Origin: Bacteroidales bacterium UBA1217
GTDB taxonomy: Bacteria > Bacteroidota > Bacteroidia > Bacteroidales > P3
Assembly (NCBI GenBank): GCA_002309335.1
Contig: DBXH01000051.1
Coordinates: 1 to 25,538, forward strand
Direction of reading: 5' to 3'
DNA length: 25,538 nucleotides
The position numbers and the translations under genes were made by a program. Each line of letters opens with the position of its first letter. The first letter of the stretch is position 1. Shown here piece after piece: positions 12,001-15,934 of this stretch. The notes beneath the pieces are model-generated. The model was not told the DNA's origin. It ran no database searches and saw only the letters and a program-made list of their open reading frames with translations.

Positions 12001-14091
12001 CTCATCATTCGAGAATGCGAGGTCGTTGTTCAGATCAACCCAAATCTTAGTACCATAGGTATAATTTGTTGCATAAGTTATAGAAACATCAGACGGCACA
12101 CCGGCATAGACATCGCCAATCATATCGCTATGATTCTGATAACGGGTGGTAGCCGTGGTGGTATTGTTGTCGTTCACAACATAATCCATACCAAAGGTGA
12201 CGCCAATAATACCAGAGTTATCATGGCTTGAAGGTGCAGGGTTGCAGTAGCCGAAAGTATGCGATACCGAACCAACCCACTCGCTTTGGTCATTGGCAGC
12301 GCAGTTGCTGCGGACGAAGAAATGCCACTCACCGAGACCGAGATTGGTCACAGTGAAGGGGTTGGTGGTAGCATCGATGACGGTGTAGTCATTGTCGTTG
12401 GTGAAAAGACCGTAGGCAATCTGCCAAGCGGTGGCGGTGCCGTTCTCGGTCCACGAGAGGGTAACACTGTTACCGTCAACATTGGTGATGGCCAAGCTGG
12501 ACGGTTTGCGGCAGGTGATACCCTGGCAGCTTACACCAGTGTAAATCGTTGCTGTGCCGTTGCTACCACTATAATCTTCCACGATAGCATCATTTTCGTG
12601 GTTGAAGATGGTGATAACGTTCTCATCAGCATAACTACCGTCGGCAACATAGACAAACGAAATCTGGTCGCCGGTACAGACACTCAACATAATCGTATCG
12701 TTGTCTGGGTTGCGTCCTTCGCTATTGGCGGTCTCGTCATTGTTGGCATAGGAGGCCATGAGACTGCCGTTGGCATAGTAGTCGAGGTGGTTGCCGTTCC
12801 AACCGTCACCATAGGTATCGGTAAGAACCAGCATATAGGTGCAACCTCCAACGCAAGGCGACACAAAATTGACGGGGCCGACCCAGTCGGTCGTCAGACC
12901 CGAGGCACTACAGTGGGTGCGCAGGTAGACATCGTAAGCCTGGTTGGATCCCAGATTGGGGATGGTGTAGGTAAGTGCAGTAATGTTGTTCACAGCGGTA
13001 CCCTCGGTGGCAGGATTGAAGCCGGAGGGGCCGTATTTCACGTCATAGCTGGTCACAAGATCGTCGGGAGAAGTCCAGGTCACCACACCGTCGGGTGTGA
13101 CGCTGGGCATATTGGCGTTGTAGCAGCCAGGCAGCGTGGTGGCCGTAGCCATCGACGTCCAGCCTGAAGGTGTGCCGCTACACATCTTACGAACGTAAAT
13201 ATAGTAAGTGGTGCTTCCGGTAAGACCCGTAAGCGTGGTGCTGGTGGCAGTACCACTATTTACAGTCTTGCTCGATCCTTCTGTGGAGGGGTCGAAATCG
13301 GCGTTGGTGCTATACTTTACTTCATAGCCCGAGCCGTTGCTCGACACAGTCCATTCCACATTGATGGTATTCCAGGCCGTTGCTGTGGCCGTAATAGAGG
13401 TAGGCTTCACACAGGCAGGCTGAGTGAACGTGTAGACCATACCCTGGCCCGTTGCCTCGTTGTAGGCAGGAGCGTAGGTAGAGGAGAGTGTACGGGTAGT
13501 AGTTCCCGTAGTGTTGCGATAGATGGTGTCCCACTGGGAACCATTGTTCGCGCCGCCGACACGGTAAATGTCGGTCGATGACGACATCATGCCGACCAAA
13601 ACATTGATGCTGCCGTTGATGGTCATAGGACCATAGCAGAACTCAATGTCGCCACCGGGATAGAGCTTCAGCTGGAAGCTGTAGCTGCTGGTCCCGCTGA
13701 CCACCTTGCGCCACTCCACCGTAAGCATCTGAGCGGTGCTTCGGGTGTAGACCTGCGTCGTCGTATAGCCAGCGGCTAAGTACAACGGCGAGATCCGGGC
13801 ATCCGCAAGGGCGGCGATGCCATCGAACGTCACACTACCGTTTTTCCAGATACGCAAAGTGCTGCCTTGCGGTACTTGGGTTTCGCCAAAGTACATTGCA
13901 AAAGGCATCTGCACATCCACGTAGTCACCGCTGAATTGCTGAGCGGTGCCGGTACTCACGATAGAACTGTAGGTGGCGGTACCGGCCGAACCGTCATACT
14001 CGCTCACCTTTGCGTTCTGTGCCTGCAGCGTCCATGGCAGCATCAGCGCCAGGAGTGCAAACATCCGCAAAAAAGTACTTTTACGTTTCAT
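1..14091 (-). CDS. Giant multidomain secreted surface protein, 3' end beyond the window (at least 4,697 aa)
   Basis: One frame stays open from the ATG at 14091 down to base 1, 4,697 codons, without a stop. Residues 1-24 are a signal peptide (MKRKSTFLRMF, a hydrophobic core, cleavage near LQA/Q). Order after that: an unassigned N-terminal domain to about 226; FN3-like domains alternating with GDGWNG, GEVED and two copies of an unnamed ~190-residue module (227-1731); a cleaved-adhesin/MAM-like jelly roll; a CUB-like domain (about 1918-2041); three PKD/Ig-like domains (about 2164-2404); then CDSYTW modules to the edge. Such architectures are known from Bacteroidota cell-surface or secreted adhesins, often exported by the type IX system. 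The C-terminus that would show a sorting domain is not visible, so the route is inference. The start lies 31 nt after the HEPN gene; no separate promoter motif is seen. Ligand and function are unknown. Confidence 0.93.
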   Translation of the reverse strand, partial: MKRKSTFLRMFALLALMLPWTLQAQNAKVSEYDGSAGTATYSSIVSTGTAQQFSGDYVDVQMPFAMYFGETQVPQGSTLRIWKNGSVTFDGIAALADARISPLYLAAGYTTTQVYTRSTAQMLTVEWRKVVSGTSSYSFQLKLYPGGDIEFCYGPMTINGSINVLVGMMSSSTDIYRVGGANNGSQWDTIYRNTTGTTTRTLSSTYAPAYNEATGQGMVYTFTQPACVKPTSITATATAWNTINVEWTVSSNGSGYEVKYSTNADFDPSTEGSSKTVNSGTATSTTLTGLTGSTTYYIYVRKMCSGTPSGWTSMATATTLPGCYNANMPSVTPDGVVTWTSPDDLVTSYDVKYGPSGFNPATEGTAVNNITALTYTIPNLGSNQAYDVYLRTHCSASGLTTDWVGPVNFVSPCVGGCTYMLVLTDTYGDGWNGNHLDYYANGSLMASYANNDETANSEGRNPDNDTIMLSVCTGDQISFVYVADGSYADENVITIFNHENDAIVEDYSGSNGTATIYTGVSCQGITCRKPSSLAITNVDGNSVTLSWTENGTATAWQIAYGLFTNDNDYTVIDATTNPFTVTNLGLGEWHFFVRSNCAANDQSEWVGSVSHTFGYCNPAPSSHDNSGIIGVTFGMDYVVNDNNTTTATTRYQNHSDMIGDVYAGVPSDVSITYATNYTYGTKIWVDLNNDLAFSNDELLYTGLSTSANPTTLVASITIPANTPLGDYRMRIGGTDNDSGPGDACYTGSYGVFRDYTVRVVAAPSCFMPAGLTASNITATSATLAWTELGLSTQWEVKYGPQGFNPDETGYSVMVNTTPTVELAYLEMVQPYDAYVRAICDPEGPTAWSSVCEFRTICPNGGDVEVTGTSTAQNYTLPVNTYYGYSYTQQIITASEIGGPNTFNGISFNYAYSSPNNSESNVNIYIGTTDKSSFSSTTDYVDPATLTLVYSGPLVCNQGWNEFAFTTPFVYDGTGNIVIACDENASSYSGSSYKFYTQSTGSTYMTLAYYSDSYNPDPANLASYSGSKTRYYYRSWMKLISPCNTGTCNPPTTAITLSETEYAATLTFTDVNNETSPTYGIVWGPQGFDPTTAGTTVSPINTSTYTISGLAAQTNYDVYVYAICGGTPGRMVRHVFTTPFIPNCKTPVIDGTYGASNITYNTATLTWRQPGDAPLFWTVRYAATDFNPATAAAADYTELTVTSASANLTGLVAGTTYYVYIKATCATSPLDESPWLQMSNANPAYTFTTPACVNPTAVTASDVTNSTVQISWTEAGNATAWTLKYGLAGFDPDNEGTEVACNAATKELTGLDPYTNYDVYVKANCTATDESGWSNVCNFRTVCPDGGSASIGEAANSSTYGPALYGNYGNSYCQQIYTAEELTAAGLQPGEIQAITFTWTNNSTYAKEFTIYMGQTEQSSFESTTAWIPLSEQQLVYATAPHPLNTSGTVQYNLQSSFVWDGVSNIVVTDFMNQPAGASQSNSGFYSVSTTTSPVYRCMYLRKDSNPYTVDQVSATASGRTYLRSDITFVAPCNTSVTCFAPASVSTSITPANVVTVSWTPRTDLRPIVNNFELKYGFAGFNPDIQGAGTLVTNLNNVFNYNITDALESDVDYDVYVRTVCGENDYSNWTKATFHTYPTCWAPSALTVMGTTNSSATLSWTENTPTPATRWEVAYGLPGFNPDRVTPIETTNNTEFVVGGLNHSTRYEFYVRAVCSATDHSAWSPVASAFTQCGVWQYEDLPLVENFDGVTGTTSSTINNHVLPNCWDYINTSTTTSGTSTTGYPGYPIAYNGASYSHSGNNHMRFYTYTTAAYGDQYAILPQFGFSLDTVVVGFYARESSTTATYVGTIEVGVMSDPDDASTFELVETVLPTTTSYEYFEVNFEGFTGTGSYIALRAPKPATGYNIAYVDDLTVKLREKINMLADAGETKIACNEYMMPDTTNGNSYHNGLNATYIIRPGEAGKVAHISGTYDLEYGYDYLNVYRGAVNANNLIGRYTGNGTIDYKTGSNLWADSGYVTLVFTTDADNAFPYTGFKLLVQCEDPEAAPDSTEVFVENGSFAWRNGETYTNAIVRNGLTYDANAVSAPDMDRTFTASHTYVNVAGADSITYHMELTLHPSYNLTYNATICQRDEYGFYGNTYNATGTYTVAMQSEFGADSTGILNLQVNPAPSAAIYYGGNAVTEIANYCDNADLTLLARSNDNSATFVWEDNSTAATRVVNPHESNTYTVVATNPTTTCTSLPATVTVTTTPVPDLAISGDAEICYGQSATLTLADANNVPATYRWSTGATTTSITVNPTTTTTYTVTATTSNTSACQATAEFTVVVNPLPVVTATASVNTICSDSTITLTATAVDGYTYSWNTGAVTAVATTTATATGAYTVTVTDQNGCVNEFNTATVTVNPSYELSDSLNVCYLNNPYTWGAQQITANGNYDQMFTAQNGCDSLIHLAFNFEQMGIENSNIERCYGTTYTFENITRIATVDTALTYTLGVGDLDINGETLECPKRYNLTVKVNPVKATTVPQVVCDTYTWPVSGETYTVSGDYPVTLATTKNCDSVVTLALTVNYQNTGVETVTACDNYVWDLNGVTYTASTNEPTFTLQNQWGCDSVVTLDLTVNYRSYHEDFHCVRDAYDYTWINGQTYDLNVEVADGIEFVTGTNALGCNEIAQLHLIMNPAIDTLNWATVDTCDEYEIANAVVFTDEDDCNGHIEPLYLRESGDYIVRVRATDGHDQVARIHLTVNPSTYHTTMATECLPYTWTILDENNNPFEVATITAEMVNGANPFNMSVDLAEAGFITSNCSSIEVLRLTPKYPTEVVDTVVTICGNGSWTAENSTVFNGADYTTGIYTWDNSTLNADGCNLIRKVDLTVNPVYNTTADLTFCESEFTNNALTVVNANNAAESIELTIPGALNEQAYTNTVVAGWTTALGCDSMVTINYTVNPTHYADTNVVACYEYTWDLNGETYRLADGATQDHEYVSSNNEGCDFITTLHLTLNDTARGYETRNVCTSFEYNGVTYHTDKTFVERYDGDKPVANGCDSVTYITFHIQQTELIHQYVLSNRPYTWQNGQTFDHSVENVYFDAPGEGDCGNVYSLHLNIVDPIVFCDNAFPYNTGINGIVLEDGNRVVDTASFCLNNPYAGTVGGPIDLYWGAKFNANRTADWYNVFGANLYYVNGYPGTYTLNIYAGGDNAPSTLLGTKTISFDANEETGWKYFELDAPVNVDNSANLWVTFEGHNLGYPISVVQYYDENDQNGAWVSTNGTNWESLNENNSTLFYSFMIKTVYSANMWRNNNPNGNDTILYYTVNPTYNTTETKDVCDSYTWEGTTYTESGNYTVNYTSVEGCDSVLNLNLTIRNATAATMNVTVCDSYTWAVADGGNDSVFTVSGTHVNTITNVAGCDSVITLNLTINKNNGVETTVNNGCDSYTWTDGDGQTYTVSGDYSFSFTDANGCVGDSVLHLTINPSYVTNSELVVNEAGSYTYLGVMYTAPFDSTITYTFQSINGCDSTDNLHLIIPVVDDNEITEVEVEACGSYTWTISGVEHTYIWIPMSERQSHGMALYKDATFNKYVYTYPTDTTFVNGVMTHVDVLHLNLLESTTSTETLNIPVSLGTYTINGVAGAVENVPVEVFTFTYADRGTTFDTLIAVGSVAYCDDYRTYTINYIDNYDTTEVYACADATSYEWNNVTYTIGEPGHTYYFSQKENEGTLTELVHVVKINQRAVNAETITATACDSYVWASGDSLTYTTSVSGVVYNYTDANGCAATKTLNLTVNYNTNSAITEDVCDTYTWTAGNGNTYTVSGDYLYNYNATAAGNCPSVDTLHLTIRNNTNQTIDTAACETFTWSAENGGDGRVLTASGTETYNYTAANGCPSVNTLNLTINTNTNETITKDECDTYTWTAEDGGNGQAYTVSGTYTYDYNTAQGCPSTNTLNLTIRTSTSSVETLAQCDSYTWTDGDGLAHTESGVYTYTGTNVAGCDSLMTLNLTINVNNTGVTVDTTVCDEFTWDINNRYYNTSGTYTASTSDVNGCATTNTLNLVVNSSNHYDSVLYISDGSYRYYGQNATELFGEGVYNRTEHYTNVAGCDSALNITFNVGTALLGIDNVVNCNEYTWRNGETYVWISDAERAANLNSDNDAPLYKTSTGTYIYYNPTYTVPRDNAFDSIYMLALTLTQSYTGYDEVTLNISDREVTYGNSTFNFDTLAVLQQDFVNTDKEFDVHFPAVQHCDSVIVLTVHLVNNYQEVVADAADICVTTDSYSWRNHIISTATTDYDHAHTYYVYDTLATGTIEYIVVNQHPLAYATERRTACDSYEWNGTVYTESTSNATAYFPAGTVINGQPLICDSTVTLMLTINHNTSTEYTVAECNTYTWTAANGGNGETYTESGDYTYDYFTNKGCASTNTLHLTINLPTSTEYTVDECDTYTWTVAEGGDNRVLTATGTYTYDYNTTEGCASTNTLNLTIRNNSNQTVTKTACDTYTWTAEENGDGQTYTTSGVYTFDYTAANGCPSTNTLNLTVNQNSGHTDDIVACDSTQWHGTWYYADNNTATYDYVDGNNCPSVDVLNLTVNHATHNSETVVACQTYTWHGTVINNPSSVGDMFHNNYEYSYVNDEGCPSVDYLDLTLGGGRTFGTETVSNCGPYTWVVNDSTIGVIDESVETSTSFLNTRTGCDSVVFLNLTIFEAPMNDIAVAIC
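205..3660 (-). repeat. Higher-order duplication: two ten-module blocks with a period of about 1.73 kb
   Basis: Modules at about 3660-1935 match modules at about 1932-205 in the same order. Both blocks run: a module starting without cysteine (EAGSYTYLG versus SDGSYRYYG); a module with a WIxxxER...LYK insertion; a cysteine-poor module (VSLGTYTING versus NISDREVTYG); a module with a longer cysteine-to-W spacing (CADATSYEW versus CVTTDSYSW); then a run of near-consensus CDTYTWTA modules. Spacing between paired cysteines is constant: 3490/1760, 3059/1328 and 2729/986. This implies segmental duplication of a block rather than single-module expansion. Confidence 0.7.
4150..4740 (-). other. Non-repeat domain inserted in the CDSYTW array
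   Basis: About 190 residues interrupt the module array and lack its signature. The segment includes LYWGAKFNANRTADWYNV, GYPGTYTLNIYAGGDNAPS, TGWKYFELDAPVNV and LWVTFEGHNLGYPISV. The alternating hydrophobic pattern and the phrases TYTLNIYAGG and LWVTFEG suggest a beta-sandwich of the kind seen in Bacteroidota secreted proteins next to FN3 and adhesin domains. The array resumes at about 4135 with VCDSYTWEG. I do not recognise a named family with certainty. Confidence 0.55.
6880..7600 (-). other. Three PKD/Ig-like domains
   Basis: Three consecutive ~80-residue units with the pattern I-C-x-G-x-S/D-x-T-L-T-A, then Y-x-W-S/N-T-G-A-x-T, then Y-T-V-T-V-T, then C, then T-V-T-V-N-P (for example YRWSTGATTTSITVNP and YTYTWNTGAVTAVATTTATA). 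This is the PKD-like / Ig-like pattern common in Bacteroidota secreted proteins. It sits between two outlying CDSYTW-type modules and the main array. Confidence 0.65.
7969..8340 (-). other. CUB-like domain
   Basis: About 124 residues beginning near a cysteine (KIACNEYMMPDT) and ending LVQCEDPE. The middle contains ATYIIRPGEAGK, YDYLNVYRGA, LIGRYTGNG and YVTLVFTTDADNAFPYTGFK. The YDYLxVYxG motif followed by TLxFxxD and a closing GFxxxxxC is characteristic of CUB domains, which mediate extracellular protein or carbohydrate contacts. Its specific ligand cannot be told from sequence. Confidence 0.7.
8345..8898 (-). other. Cleaved-adhesin / MAM-like jelly-roll domain
   Basis: Starts CGVWQYEDLPLVENFDG, followed by LPNCWDYIN, SGNNHMRFYTY, YAILPQF, VVVGFYARES, IEVGVMSDPDD and YIALRAPK, and ends with YVDDLTV. 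The order ENFDG, then PxCWxxxN, then SGxxxMRF, then lPxf, then GVMSDPxDxxTF, then YVDDL is the pattern of the choice-of-anchor J / cleaved-adhesin family. That family is known from Porphyromonas gingipain adhesin regions and many Bacteroidota surface proteins. Confidence 0.7.
9481..10068 (-). repeat. Unnamed ~195-residue module, second copy
   Basis: Begins CPDGGSASIG. It resembles the segment at 10954-11523 (CPNGGDVEV): both contain Y(G)N/YYGxSYxQQI, then TFxW/FNYA, then ESNVxIYIGTTDKSSF or its match EFTIYMGQTEQSSF, then a LVYxxP phrase, then FVYDG/FVWDG followed by NIV. Both are followed by an FN3 domain, and both follow an FN3 domain ending FRTVC or FRTIC. I do not recognise a named family; it looks like an all-beta extracellular domain. 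Confidence 0.65.
10954..11523 (-). repeat. Unnamed ~190-residue module, first copy
   Basis: Begins CPNGGDVEVTG and ends SWMKLISPC. It is the paralogue of the 9481-10068 module, with matching phrases NVNIYIGTTDKSSF, LTLVYSGP and FVYDGTGNIVIACDENAS. Its spacing relative to the preceding FN3 domain is the same as in the second copy. Confidence 0.65.
11800..12246 (-). other. GEVED-type domain
   Basis: Starts YCNPAPSSHD and contains IGVTFGM, TRYQNHSDM, VSITYATNYTYGTKIWVD, LNNDLAFSNDELLY, IPANTPLGDYRMRIGG and a closing GVFRDYTVRV. The order of YC start, WVDLNNDxxFSxDE, IPAxxPxGxYRMRI and G-x-x-x-DYTV matches GEVED domains, here with GVFRD in place of GEVED. Its role in the protein is unknown; the acidic WVDLNND loop could bind a metal ion. 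Confidence 0.75.
12514..12843 (-). other. GDGWNG-motif extracellular domain
   Basis: About 110 residues starting CTYMLVLTDTYGDGWNG, then LDYYANGSLMASY, DTIMLSVCTGDQISFVYV and NVITIFNHENDAIV. The TDxYGDGWNG signature near a cysteine recurs in secreted proteins of Bacteroidota and marine bacteria, where it looks like a carbohydrate-binding or jelly-roll module. I can name only the motif, not a binding partner. Confidence 0.6.
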
Positions 14092-14122
14092 TGTGTTTTG
14101 AATTGGTTAGTAATTAAGTTAA

Positions 14123-14551
14123 CTATTGATTTATTTTTGTTTTTTCCTGTTTTTCGTCTTTAATCATTTCCGCTATGGTTTCTATCATTTCTTTGGCAGG
14201 AGGGATACAGTCTATAATTTCATCTGGCTTTACGTCATAATAGCAATTATAGTCACCATTGTTCCGTATGATCTCCAGTTGCTTATAGAGCTCGCTGTAT
14301 TTCTGAGGCAGTTTCCCTGTCTTTACATATAACTGACTGAACAAGATCTGTGAGCCTTTATGAGTACTGACCTTGTGCCCGTCGTGAATCATCAACGCTG
14401 AAACCGAGTGGAAGACTGCATAATATAAACGCGTAGCAATATTGCTCCACAACTCTCCCTGCTGCAGATAGTCTATCTCTCCTATGATGTTTTTTGCACG
14501 CTCTATCTCAAGCGACACCATTGCATTGCGTTCTTCTTCTCCCAGATTCAT
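14123..14551 (-). CDS. HEPN-domain protein, candidate toxin of an MNT-HEPN pair
   Basis: A 142-residue helical protein. The central TRLYYAVFHSVSALMI (residues 40-55) and the later IIRNNGDY (94-101) are typical of HEPN proteins of the RxxYYAxFH group. R41 and H48 give an R-x6-H arrangement compatible with the HEPN RNase motif. Its ATG overlaps the TGA of the nucleotidyltransferase gene by the four bases ATGA, so the two are almost certainly translationally coupled. In known MNT-HEPN modules the HEPN protein is a toxin (RNase) silenced by the nucleotidyltransferase, which adds AMP to it. Whether this pair behaves so is inference, since some MNT/HEPN pairs have not been shown to be toxic. The giant surface-protein gene starts 31 nt downstream on the same strand. 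Confidence 0.85.
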   Translation of the reverse strand: MNLGEEERNAMVSLEIERAKNIIGEIDYLQQGELWSNIATRLYYAVFHSVSALMIHDGHKVSTHKGSQILFSQLYVKTGKLPQKYSELYKQLEIIRNNGDYNCYYDVKPDEIIDCIPPAKEMIETIAEMIKDEKQEKTKINQ

Positions 14552-14865
14552 TGTAGAATAACTTTTTCTTGTTCAACATTCTTATAAAACGGAGCACGCC
14601 ACCACGAGGCCCAGTCCTTGCGGACATACATCTGAGGATTTATCTCGGCACCAAGATCTACCCCAAGGTCAAAAAGTGGATATGTGTAACTGTCATAGTC
14701 TTTGCTTGTGATTTTATCCTTGTCAAGCAATATCAGCAAGTCATAGTCGCTGTCAGGACGAGCATCGCCACGTGCACGGGAACCGTAAAGCCACAGCGAA
14801 GCGTCATTGGGCAGAATCTTATGCCCAAGCTCTGTTATGCGTTCTATGACCTGCGATTGTTTCAT
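14548..14865 (-). CDS. Minimal nucleotidyltransferase (MNT), candidate antitoxin
   Basis: A 105-residue protein with the polymerase-beta type signature GSRARGDARPDSDYDLLI at residues 28-45. G28-S29 is the phosphate-binding turn; D40 and D42 are the metal-binding pair; a third carboxylate could be D70 (FDLGVD) or E74. The length is right for a stand-alone MNT, which consists of little more than the catalytic fold. It is the first gene of a two-gene unit with the HEPN protein (ATGA overlap). In the characterised MntA-HepT systems this enzyme AMPylates the HEPN toxin and neutralises it. The best promoter candidate is about 240 bases upstream at 15104-15112. The pair could belong to a horizontally acquired cassette, but its base composition is not clearly different from its surroundings. 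Confidence 0.87.
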   Translation of the reverse strand: MKQSQVIERITELGHKILPNDASLWLYGSRARGDARPDSDYDLLILLDKDKITSKDYDSYTYPLFDLGVDLGAEINPQMYVRKDWASWWRAPFYKNVEQEKVILQ

Positions 14866-15103
14866 TGTTTTATTGTCTCTATTTTTTTTATTTTATTTAT
14901 AATTATTTAACATTCTTTAACCATCTATATCACCCACATTTTCCCCTAAAAGCAGGGAAAATCTGCAAAATCAATGCCTCTTTGCATATCAGCACACAAC
15001 TTCACCCTCAAGGGCAAGGCTTACTTAATCAAATAGTATTAAATCAGTTACGCGACTATCGGCTCCCGCCGGCGCTGTAGTTTCACAGTATTCAGTAGAG
15101 ATT

Positions 15104-15112
15104 GCAAATATA
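15104..15112 (-). promoter_or_regulatory. Candidate -7 element for the MNT-HEPN unit
   Basis: Read on minus this is TATATTTGC, an exact match to the Bacteroidota -7 consensus TAnnTTTGY. At the expected 19-base distance the -33 position reads TTTT instead of TTTG. It would give a leader of about 230 bases before the MNT start. Confidence 0.5.
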
Positions 15113-15174
15113 CAAAAAGTATTTGAAATAGAAAAATATTTTTTCACCCCCGACCCTCCCTTTAAGTCCAACTC

Positions 15175-15307
15175 CCCGTTCTCCGTTTTCCATTCTCCGT
15201 TCTCCATTTTCCGTTCAAAATGCTCCCCGCGAGCACACGGCTCTTTCCGTTCTCCGTTTACCTCCCCTCTCGGAGAGGGGTGCCGAAGGCGGGGTGTGTC
15301 GCACTCC
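15175..15307 (+). repeat. Repeat copy A: minisatellite plus double-hairpin element
   Basis: The left part (15175-15260) is a degenerate tandem of ttctccgttttcca-type units, on minus GGAGAACGGA / GGAAAACGGA. The right part (15261-15307) is the double-hairpin element: CCCCTCTC-GGAGAGGGG, then the small stem GCC-GAA-GGC, then GGGGTGTGTCGCA. Related copies lie at 16014-16060 (same orientation) and at 17082-17186 and 17461-17508 (opposite orientation). Confidence 0.75.
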
Positions 15308-15315
15308 AAGAAACC

Positions 15316-15523
15316 TGACATTTTGTCATACACTAAAATTTTTGCTATAGTTTTTTAAAATTCTAATTTCATTTTTCAATAGTCGATTTTGACAAAAATA
15401 TGACTAGAATGAGAGTAAAATATGATAAGAATATGGTATATGAGAATCAGCTAGTTGCAAAAAGGCGTTATTTTGGCCTTTTTGAGGTCGTTTTTCGACT
15501 ATTTTGAGTATGACATTTTGTCA
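15316..15523. promoter_or_regulatory. Segment bracketed by two identical TGACATTTTGTCA palindromes
   Basis: The 13-mer TGACATTTTGTCA (perfect palindrome arms TGACA / TGTCA around TTT) occurs at 15316-15328 and again at 15511-15523. Between them lie an inverted pair, AATAGTCGA (15378-15386) and TCGACTATT (15495-15503), and the weak hairpin at 15459-15483. The 15-mer ACATTTTGTCAGTTT at 15513-15527 is repeated exactly at 17386-17400, over the candidate rpmB promoter. A dimeric regulator site is a reasonable guess; the regulator is unknown. Confidence 0.45.
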
Positions 15524-15550
15524 GTTTTTTGTTTTCTGAAAGTGTAAAAC

Positions 15551-15591
15551 AAAAAAAAGGCGGCGGGCAAGGTGATGCCTTGACCGCCGCC
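15551..15591 (-). terminator. Intrinsic terminator after hpf
   Basis: Stem GGCGGCGG (15559-15566) with CCGCCGCC (15584-15591), extended by CAAGG / CCTTG (15568-15572, 15578-15582) around a TGATG loop. On minus it is followed by a run of eight T. It starts 25 bases after the hpf stop codon, so it ends the xer-hpf transcript. Confidence 0.9.
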
Positions 15592-15615
15592 GGCTATGGA
15601 TTAGCGTTAAGTGGC

Positions 15616-15909
15616 TTATTTATAACGCTCTTTGTATTTGTCGACCTGTACTTTCATCGTATCGACACAATCCGACACAGCCTCCTCAAAACTATTGGCC
15701 TGTTTGCTGTTGAAAAGAGTCTGTCCGGGCAGAGTCAACGAGATCTCTGCTATCTTGTTATTGTCACTTTCAGGTTTGTCTACTTTAAGAAACACCTCAC
15801 ACTTGGTGGCGTTGTCCACCAGACGCTCCAGTTTTCCGACTTTGTCGCTAACAAATTTCTCCAGTTTCGGATCCGCTTTGAATTTCACGGAATTGATTGT
15901 AATGTTCAT
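15616..15909 (-). CDS. hpf: Ribosome hibernation promoting factor, short form (HPF/RaiA family)
   Basis: A 97-residue protein starting MNITINSVKFKADPKLEKFV, with VGKLERLVDNATKCEVFLKV and the closing FEEAVSDCVDTMKVQVDKYK. This is the beta-alpha-beta-beta-beta-alpha plan of the short HPF/YfiA family. Members bind the small ribosomal subunit near the A and P sites in stationary phase and stabilise inactive ribosomes. The length fits the short class that lacks the C-terminal dimerisation domain. It lies downstream of the recombinase gene on the same strand, as commonly seen in Bacteroidota. A repeat element fills the gap between the two genes and I see no separate promoter there. An AGGAGG sits five bases before the ATG, a strong signal for this phylum. 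A terminator follows. Confidence 0.93.
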   Translation of the reverse strand: MNITINSVKFKADPKLEKFVSDKVGKLERLVDNATKCEVFLKVDKPESDNNKIAEISLTLPGQTLFNSKQANSFEEAVSDCVDTMKVQVDKYKERYK

Positions 15910-15914
15910 AATTA

Positions 15915-15920
15915 CCTCCT
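15915..15920 (-). promoter_or_regulatory. Consensus Shine-Dalgarno site of hpf
   Basis: On minus AGGAGG is followed by five bases and the ATG at 15909. Most genes here have A-rich leaders without such a match. Bacteroidota ribosomes are known to sequester the anti-Shine-Dalgarno tail with the help of bS21, so a perfect site suggests special control. Confidence 0.7.
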
Positions 15921-15934
15921 TTATTTTTAGTTTA

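Larger units (their letters stand above)
8899..13413 (-). repeat. Nine fibronectin III-like domains interleaved with other modules
   Basis: Each unit begins with C-x-x-P and ends shortly before the next cysteine. Starts are at 13413, 13125, 12513, 11799, 10953, 10665, 10341, 9480 and 9177. The shared core is ATLxWTExG, then WxVxYGxxGFNPxxxGT, then GLxxxTxYDVYVRxxCxxxDxSxW. This is the usual Bacteroidota version of FN3, flanked by cysteines. The domains at 12513, 11799, 10341 and 9177 are the most regular. Confidence 0.85.
14866..15542. other. Intergenic region between MNT and hpf: promoter, repeats, palindromes, no convincing gene
   Basis: This 677-base stretch holds the probable MNT promoter, a minisatellite plus double-hairpin repeat (15175-15307), and a palindrome-bracketed AT-rich segment (15316-15523). 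It also has a weak hairpin at 15459-15483 (AAAAAGGC / GCCTTTTT, nine-base loop). The only open frame of note, 15025-15333 on minus, is made largely of repeat sequence and is not supported. Confidence 0.7.

Noticed and set aside
277..13167. A chain of long plus-strand open frames (302-551 codons) at 277-1917, 2197-3255, 3310-4575, 4798-5952, 5962-7617, 7741-9165, 9655-10974, 11476-12231 and 12259-13167.
   Set aside because: All start in the same phase and lie codon-on-codon opposite the giant minus-strand gene. They stay open because that gene rarely uses TTA, CTA or TCA. Their translations are V/G/D-rich without domains, whereas the minus frame gives clear FN3, GEVED and CDSYTW modules.
15025..15333. 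A 102-codon minus-strand frame upstream of MNT.
   Set aside because: It is translated mainly from the minisatellite and double-hairpin repeat and covers the MNT promoter candidate.
15529..15930. A 133-codon plus-strand frame over hpf.
   Set aside because: It is antisense to hpf and includes its terminator.
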